A stretch of DNA of 64,000 bases from Photobacterium lipolyticum (GTDB taxonomy: Bacteria; Pseudomonadota; Gammaproteobacteria; Enterobacterales; Vibrionaceae): the NCBI RefSeq assembly GCF_003026475.1, contig NZ_PYMC01000001.1, forward strand, positions 62,001 to 126,000. Reading direction: 5' to 3'. The notes below the pieces were generated by a model. That model worked only from the letters and a program-made list of their open reading frames with translations. It had not been told where the DNA came from and did not search any database. Position 1 is the stretch's first letter. The number at the start of each line of letters is the position of its first letter. Below are positions 59,518-64,000 of the stretch, piece after piece. The translations under genes and the position numbers were made by a program.

Positions 59518-60732
59518 TTAACCTTCAACCAACTTCATCAGCAAATGGCCGTCATACATGGCTTGCTTGACCAGTGCCGCCCCCGGCATAGTTGCCTGAG
59601 TATAAAAACAGCTTTCTTCAATCACTAATTCCCGGTTATAGACCGGCAGCGACTGAGTACGAATACACTCCATTATCGCTGGATAAAGAACATTCTTTGC
59701 TCGATTAAACTCACCACCGATCAGGATCTTCTGCGGATTAAACAGATTTACCATAATGGCAATGGCTTGCCCCAGGTTATGACCCAACTCAATGATTACC
59801 TGCCTTGCCAAACTGTCACCGGCCACTGCTGCGTCACAAATCTTCTCGATGGTCAGTACCGTGCCATACAGGCTGGACGGATGCCCTTCCCTTAGTCGTT
59901 GGTCAATCTGCTCCAAAATAGCGCTGAGACTGGCAACGGTTTCTAAACAGCCATGATTGCCACAGAAACAGCGTTTGCCATAGGGTTTGATCTGGATATG
60001 CCCCAATTCTCCGACATTACCCGTACTGCCCTGCAATACCTTGTCATCGAGGACAATACCTGCTCCTACTCCCTGATGAACAGAGATCAGGATAGAATTT
60101 GCCACGCCACGTGAATTGCCAAATAGCTTCTCAGCCAGCGCCCAGGAACGGGTATCATTACCGATAAATACGGGCAATCCCGTTGCCTCATGAATAACCG
60201 GCCCCAGTGACAGATTACGAACATTGTAGTGCGGCATCTGCAAGACAATGCCTTCCTGCGCATTGACTAATCCCGGTAGTGTCACCGCAATGGCGGTGAT
60301 CCGATCAAGCTCACTGACATGATTGGCAAAAAACACATTAATTTCAGACAGTAACTTCTCGACGACGGCATCCTGATTAAGTTCTTCAATATTCTGGCGT
60401 TCCTCAACCAGAATATCCCCCCCCAACTCATGCAAGGCGATCGTCAAGTAACCACGCCCTAGCCTTAGAGATAAAAACTGCCAACCTTCATTGGCCGGCA
60501 ATAGCCCAATAGCTGGCCGGCCTCGGCTGGTAGACTCTTGATATTCGGTTTCTTTTATAAGGTGAGCATCAATTAACTCACGGGTAATTTTAGTAATACT
60601 GGCCGGTGCGAGCAGGCTTCGCTTAGATAATTCAATGCGCGAAATAGGTCCATATTGATCAATAAGCTTGTATACGCTGCCAGCATTATTTCGTTTTATA
60701 TGGTCAATATGTCCTGGCTGTGCGACATACAT
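59518..60732 (-). CDS. mlc: ROK-family transcriptional repressor Mlc
   Basis: A 404-residue regulator. The N-terminal HTH (GPISRIELSKRSLLAPASITKITRELIDAHLI) is followed by a ROK sugar-binding fold. The zinc motif CFCGNHGCLE and the end (LFNPQKILIGGEFNRAKNVL, GAALVKQAMYDGHLLMKLVEG) align along their length with E. coli Mlc, better than with NagC. Mlc represses glucose PTS and other sugar genes and is sequestered by EIICB(Glc) during glucose uptake. The start follows GGGAG. Confidence 0.9.
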   Translation of the reverse strand: MYVAQPGHIDHIKRNNAGSVYKLIDQYGPISRIELSKRSLLAPASITKITRELIDAHLIKETEYQESTSRGRPAIGLLPANEGWQFLSLRLGRGYLTIALHELGGDILVEERQNIEELNQDAVVEKLLSEINVFFANHVSELDRITAIAVTLPGLVNAQEGIVLQMPHYNVRNLSLGPVIHEATGLPVFIGNDTRSWALAEKLFGNSRGVANSILISVHQGVGAGIVLDDKVLQGSTGNVGELGHIQIKPYGKRCFCGNHGCLETVASLSAILEQIDQRLREGHPSSLYGTVLTIEKICDAAVAGDSLARQVIIELGHNLGQAIAIMVNLFNPQKILIGGEFNRAKNVLYPAIMECIRTQSLPVYNRELVIEESCFYTQATMPGAALVKQAMYDGHLLMKLVEG

Positions 60733-61486
60733 CTTGTATGCTCCCGTAATAAAAATCAGAAAAACAACAAATTAATAAATAGATGCTAACACCACCAACT
60801 ACAAAAAACAAAATTTGTTAACAACCTTTAATTCTCAGCCTAAAAAAAAACTGATTTTCACTAAAGCATGAACAGCTTTTTTTGAATATTAGCCTCAACA
60901 AACCTCTCATTAAGAGGATTAGCTCACAGATTTCATTCTCCAAGCAATCTAAAACATGATCAAATTTTCGTGTGAAGGATGTGAAGTGCATATCACTAAC
61001 AACATTTTTCATGGTCTAAATTAAATCAATCCCTTCCTTGTTCGATGTATATCACACCACTGTTATAATAACGATACAATCAGCATATAAAACACAATGC
61101 TTAAGCTGATATTTTTCCTGAAAGCGAGTCTTCACCAGATTTAACCGCGTTAAATCTGTTATAGGGGGACGTCTGTGTGAAATTTTTGCTATGTAAGCAT
61201 TTTCGCGGTATCGGAGAGACGTTAGGTCTAGAGAAAGCGATGCACTGCATTCAGCAACCTTTCCCATCCATACGGATGCGGGTATTCTCACATTTCAACA
61301 TTCCCGTAAATGTTACGCTAATAAGCTGATTGTCCTCAGCTTTGTTGATAATTTCAGAATCATTATAACGCGCCATGGCAGTCACAAACATTCTCTTACT
61401 TACCCATGAACCACACGAGGCCCGCGGCCCTTCCGAGCGTCAGGTTCGTATCGTTGCCAGGCACAAGTCCATTAACAGGAGATAAT
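60733..61486. other. Long intergenic region between mlc and modD
   Basis: About 750 bp with no credible gene. The left half is AT-rich with poly-A tracts and must contain the mlc promoter. The right ~100 bp (61390-61486) is clearly richer in G+C and precedes the modD RBS. It may be a structured leader, but no known riboswitch core could be matched by eye. Confidence 0.45.
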
Positions 61487-62332
61487 ATGCTGTATTTTTC
61501 GGATCATGAACTCGATACCTTTTTGCTAGAAGATGCTTACCGGGGAGATTTAACGACCCGCACCCTAGGGATCGAGCAACATACGGCAAAAATGGTATTT
61601 AAGAGAAAACAATCAGGCCGTGTTGCGGGGATCGCGGTGGCGAGCGCCTTATTGACGAAACTCGGGCTTCAGCCTGTCAAACATATAGAAGATGGTGTCG
61701 ACGTTGATGCCGGTACGATCTTGCTTGAAGTCGAAGGGAAAGCAGAACAATTGCACAGTGGCTGGAAAACCGCGCAGCTGGTGCTGGAATGGTGCTGTGG
61801 CGTCGCCCAGTATACCGCGGATATGGTTGCGCAAGTTCAGCGGGTCAATCCTAATGCCATTGTCGCTTGTACCCGAAAAAGCATCCCGGGAACCCGTAAG
61901 CTGGCCACAGCTGCCGTATTGGCCGGCGGTGGGCATATTCATCGTTCGGGACTTAGCGAAACTTTACTGGTTTTCACAAACCACCGTCGCCTCTGCCTAG
62001 AACCTGAAAACTGGCAACAGCATGTCAGCCTGTTACGCCAGCAGGCACCGGAAAATAAAATTACAATTGAAGCAGATACACCCGACCAGATAGCAGAGCT
62101 AGTGAAAGCCGCACCGGATATCATTCAGCTTGATAAGTTTTCCGTATCAGAAGTGATCCAATCACAGCAACTGTTAGCCAAGTCAGGTCAGCAAACGATG
62201 CTTTCTGTCGCCGGAGGGATCAATCGTACGAATGCTGCGGAATATGCTCAGACAGGAGTAACCTTGTTTATTACCTCTGCTCCATACTATGCCGCACCAG
62301 AAGACATTAAAGTAATTATCACGCCAATTTAA
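61487..62332 (+). CDS. modD: ModD, quinolinate-phosphoribosyltransferase-like protein
   Basis: A 281-residue protein with the NadC fold: LLEDAYRGDLTTRTLGI, TARTRKS-type stretch read here as ACTRKSIPGTRKLATAAVLAGGGHIHRSGLSETLLVF, IEADTPDQIAELVKAAPDIIQLDKF and SVAGGINRTNAAEYAQTGVTLF. The family is named from molybdate transport operons in other bacteria, but no mod genes are next to it, and its biochemical role is unsettled. The start at 61487 has AGGAG; the longer frame from 61406 lacks support. It is distinct from the housekeeping nadC, which reads differently at the N-terminus. Confidence 0.85.
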   Translation: MLYFSDHELDTFLLEDAYRGDLTTRTLGIEQHTAKMVFKRKQSGRVAGIAVASALLTKLGLQPVKHIEDGVDVDAGTILLEVEGKAEQLHSGWKTAQLVLEWCCGVAQYTADMVAQVQRVNPNAIVACTRKSIPGTRKLATAAVLAGGGHIHRSGLSETLLVFTNHRRLCLEPENWQQHVSLLRQQAPENKITIEADTPDQIAELVKAAPDIIQLDKFSVSEVIQSQQLLAKSGQQTMLSVAGGINRTNAAEYAQTGVTLFITSAPYYAAPEDIKVIITPI

Positions 62333-62440
62333 AGGTAATAATTAACATGATCTGCGCATAAGCAATGAACTAAAGGCCCAAGTCGCGATCTGGACATTTG
62401 ACAGAACATAGAACCTTGGGCATGTTCAACAAAGCCTCTC

Positions 62441-62929
62441 TTAGCGCTTCATAAAACGTGCAGTACTTTTTGCCATAAGCTGTCGATCAACATAAATATC
62501 TGCTTCAACTTTATAGAGCGTTAAGTAGGAAGAATTTATTTTGCCTCGAATAATAATATCCGCTGTGAGTGGAATTTCTGCAAGGTAGCGGATATTTATA
62601 TCACCTGTTACAGCTTCAACGCCTTGATTAAAAATCGCGTTGCACATTCCGGCATCAAGTAACGCCGCAATAAAGCCACCATGTAAAATGCCTTGATAAC
62701 CTTGCTGATGAATACTCCCTTTAGCCTTTGCCCAAACGACACCCTCTTGATCATTGTAAAAATCAAGTTTCAAACCAAAGGTTGATTGTGTGCCACATAA
62801 CATACAGTGTTGATGGCTCTTTTGTTTATTCACTTTATCCAAGAGAAGCGTTGACTTGAATAAATCGCATTTCTTAATCTCATTTTGTAAAAATCTTTTT
62901 TCCGGATTATTCATTACAGATGAAGACAT
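62441..62929 (-). CDS. PaaI-family hotdog-fold thioesterase
   Basis: A 162-residue single hotdog domain with GILHGGFIAALLDAGMCNAIF (active-site HGG region) and TGDINIRYLAEIPLTADIIIRGKI. It probably hydrolyses acyl- or aryl-CoA. Between residues 38 and 50 it has HCMLCGTQSTFGL, the Cys-x-x-Cys segment seen in several proteins of this group. Single gene, substrate unknown. Confidence 0.85.
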   Translation of the reverse strand: MSSSVMNNPEKRFLQNEIKKCDLFKSTLLLDKVNKQKSHQHCMLCGTQSTFGLKLDFYNDQEGVVWAKAKGSIHQQGYQGILHGGFIAALLDAGMCNAIFNQGVEAVTGDINIRYLAEIPLTADIIIRGKINSSYLTLYKVEADIYVDRQLMAKSTARFMKR

Positions 62930-63090
62930 GGTGGATCCATTTTAAAATAAATCTGATGCTAAATAGGCTCCCGGACTTTCTCAGGAGCCAAGTTATTATT
63001 TGTGCTATTGAGGCCCTAATACTCGCGGTATGACAACCACAGTTTTCCTTATGCAGCTTGGTCAGTTACCTGAGCGAAAAATGCAATAAA

Positions 63091-63651
63091 CTAAACAGGG
63101 GTCGTGCGGCAACAGTGGCTGCCTCTCGACGTACCATGTCCACATCGACCATGGCCTCGGTTATGAGCATTGTGACCATCTTTATGGTGATGTCTTCCAT
63201 GTGCCTCATGACCGTCAGTCTGCTGCTGACAACAGCGTCCCTGTTTGGATATAGACACTCTCTTATGTCGACAACCACCCTCTTTTTCCTTTACTTCATG
63301 ATTGAGAGACGGACGTCCCTGGTCGGCTTCAGTCAGAGGAACCAACCCGGCGGCTTCCGGATTGGCCAGCTCTACTGTGTTGCGACGACCACAGTTGGTT
63401 TGAAAAACGGTAAGCTGATGCGCGAGTAGTTTGGCTAACATCTGCATACCAATGTTACGTACGACGATGCGCTCAGCATGTTGCTGGATTAGCAGATCCA
63501 GCAGATTCTGCTTACCAGCACAATGGCTGCTGTGTGCCGGATTGGCATGGCGGCTAACTTCCTCGCCTTGCTCATTGATAAAACTAAAGTTTTCAGCCTT
63601 AGTGAAATGATTGGCAATACGATCTTCATTCATCGGAATTGCGGTGATCAT
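63091..63651 (-). CDS. NifX/NafY-like Fe-Mo-cofactor-type protein with His/Cys-rich tail
   Basis: A 186-residue protein. The N-terminal ~105 residues match the dinitrogenase iron-molybdenum cofactor family (MITAIPMNEDRIANHFTKAENFSFINEQGEEV, CAGKQNLLDLLIQQHAERIVVRNIGMQMLAKLLAHQLTVFQT). The C-terminal ~75 residues are rich in His and Cys (HEAHGRHHHKDGHNAHNRGH, CCRTTP), a probable metal-binding tail. There is no nitrogenase here, so it is more likely a metal-cluster carrier of the kind found with DUF134 and MRP-type ATPases in anaerobes. Its ATG follows AGGAG six bases after the DUF134 gene. Confidence 0.85.
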   Translation of the reverse strand: MITAIPMNEDRIANHFTKAENFSFINEQGEEVSRHANPAHSSHCAGKQNLLDLLIQQHAERIVVRNIGMQMLAKLLAHQLTVFQTNCGRRNTVELANPEAAGLVPLTEADQGRPSLNHEVKEKEGGCRHKRVSISKQGRCCQQQTDGHEAHGRHHHKDGHNAHNRGHGRCGHGTSRGSHCCRTTPV

Positions 63652-63657
63652 AATTTG

Positions 63658-63948
63658 TTACTCCTTTTCTTCCTCACAGTGCATGATGAGGGCCTTGCCC
63701 TGAGTAAGGCAGTCCATTACTTTAAAACGGGCTGATTTCAGAACATTGGCCAGGGTCTGCCGGGAGACACCCATCTCGATTGCCGCTTCTTGTTGCTGCA
63801 TTCTCAATAGATCAACCAGTCGCAACGCCTCAAACTCATCATTGGCAAGTTGAACCTGTTCAAGCTGACTCATTGGGATCCTGTTGGGTTTAAAGCAACT
63901 ATCAGCAGGGCGACCACAAATATTTCTTGGGATTTTTGGTCTTGGCAT
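63658..63948 (-). CDS. DUF134-family DNA-binding protein
   Basis: A 96-residue protein starting MPRPKIPRNICGRPADSCFKPN with a sigma-70-region-4-like HTH (FEALRLVDLLRMQQQEAAIEMGVSRQTLANVLKSARFKV). The start at 63948 follows AGGAGG; seven earlier codons are open. The family is thought to regulate redox or metal genes and often sits beside NifX-like proteins, as here. It is the first gene of a two-gene operon whose promoter overlaps a dyad (63960-63979). Confidence 0.9.
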   Translation of the reverse strand: MPRPKIPRNICGRPADSCFKPNRIPMSQLEQVQLANDEFEALRLVDLLRMQQQEAAIEMGVSRQTLANVLKSARFKVMDCLTQGKALIMHCEEEKE

Positions 63949-63959
63949 GAGGCCTCCTA

Positions 63960-63979
63960 TAAATGGCATATGCTATTTA
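63960..63979 (-). promoter_or_regulatory. Dyad over the DUF134-nifX-like promoter
   Basis: TAAATGGCAT and ATGCTATTTA are reverse complements at nine of ten positions. It lies 11 bases before the DUF134 start and covers a possible -10 element, so autoregulation by the DUF134 protein is plausible. Confidence 0.5.
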
Positions 63980-64000
63980 TACACCTAGTTATTGGCTTAT

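Noticed and set aside
60981-60996. GTGA...TCAC inverted repeat as a CRP site upstream of mlc
   Set aside because: The half-sites are separated by eight bases, not the six of a CRP site.
61390-61486. Molybdenum-cofactor riboswitch in the G+C-rich modD leader
   Set aside because: The position is attractive but I could not align the required conserved core; a covariance-model search would be needed.

Overview
The window looks like a chromosomal segment of a Vibrionaceae bacterium, most likely Photobacterium- or Vibrio-like. Three things point there. The uvrY-uvrC-pgsA-tRNA(Gly/Cys/Leu) order is the gammaproteobacterial one. htpX lies next to bioD-bioC-bioF-bioB, with divergent bioA, as in Vibrio. 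The norspermidine cluster includes the fused diaminobutyrate aminotransferase/decarboxylase typical of vibrios. Species cannot be fixed from sequence reading alone.

Layout. 1-6.1 kb is an accessory, eroded stretch: the end of an AraC regulator, a beheaded fructose-type PTS operon (EIIB, HPr-like/EIIA) cut by an IS3-group element, a LysR regulator divergent from a phenolic acid decarboxylase, an IS5-family transposase remnant and a broken tRNA-Leu. 6.1-10.4 kb holds a large predicted outer-membrane protein with a HEXXH motif, a histidine-kinase stub, a Cys-Leu-Cys tRNA operon and a small membrane protein. 10.4-16.6 kb is the norspermidine biosynthesis cluster. 16.7-20.7 kb is the Cys-Gly-Leu-Gly tRNA operon, with rtT-like 119/120-bp repeats at its 3' end, followed by pgsA, uvrC and uvrY. 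21.4-30.1 kb holds a small secreted protein, a TPR membrane protein, a HlyD/ABC-2 export operon, and a LysR gene divergent from a six-hairpin glycosidase-like lipoprotein.

30.3-35.8 kb is the most striking part. It is a compact hydC-hydB-hydA operon, visibly richer in G+C than its surroundings. It encodes an NAD-linked [FeFe] hydrogenase whose HydB is fused to a GltD/NfnB-like flavoprotein. It is divergent from a NitT/TauT-type ABC transporter (36.0-38.4 kb), and the shared promoter region contains a perfect dyad. No HydE/F/G maturase is present in the window.

38.5-47.2 kb has a D-Ala-D-Ala ligase, an alpha-amylase, a small membrane protein, and an RND efflux pump with a divergent LysR gene. 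47.3-49.2 kb is a carbohydrate kinase preceded by the remains of a glycerol-3-phosphate dehydrogenase. 49.4-57.9 kb contains htpX, an ACT-domain malic enzyme, a 54-residue small protein and the complete bioDCFB/bioA locus around a BirA operator. 58-64 kb has a LON-domain protein, a lutA remnant, mlc, modD, a thioesterase and a NifX-like/DUF134 pair.

Functional themes are polyamine synthesis, biotin synthesis, starch/glycan use with sugar regulation (amylase, glycosidase-like lipoprotein, Mlc), redox balancing by H2 metabolism, and export or efflux. Several dead or dying genes (PTS, lutA, glpD, histidine kinase, tRNA-Leu, IS5 transposase) show active decay and rearrangement.
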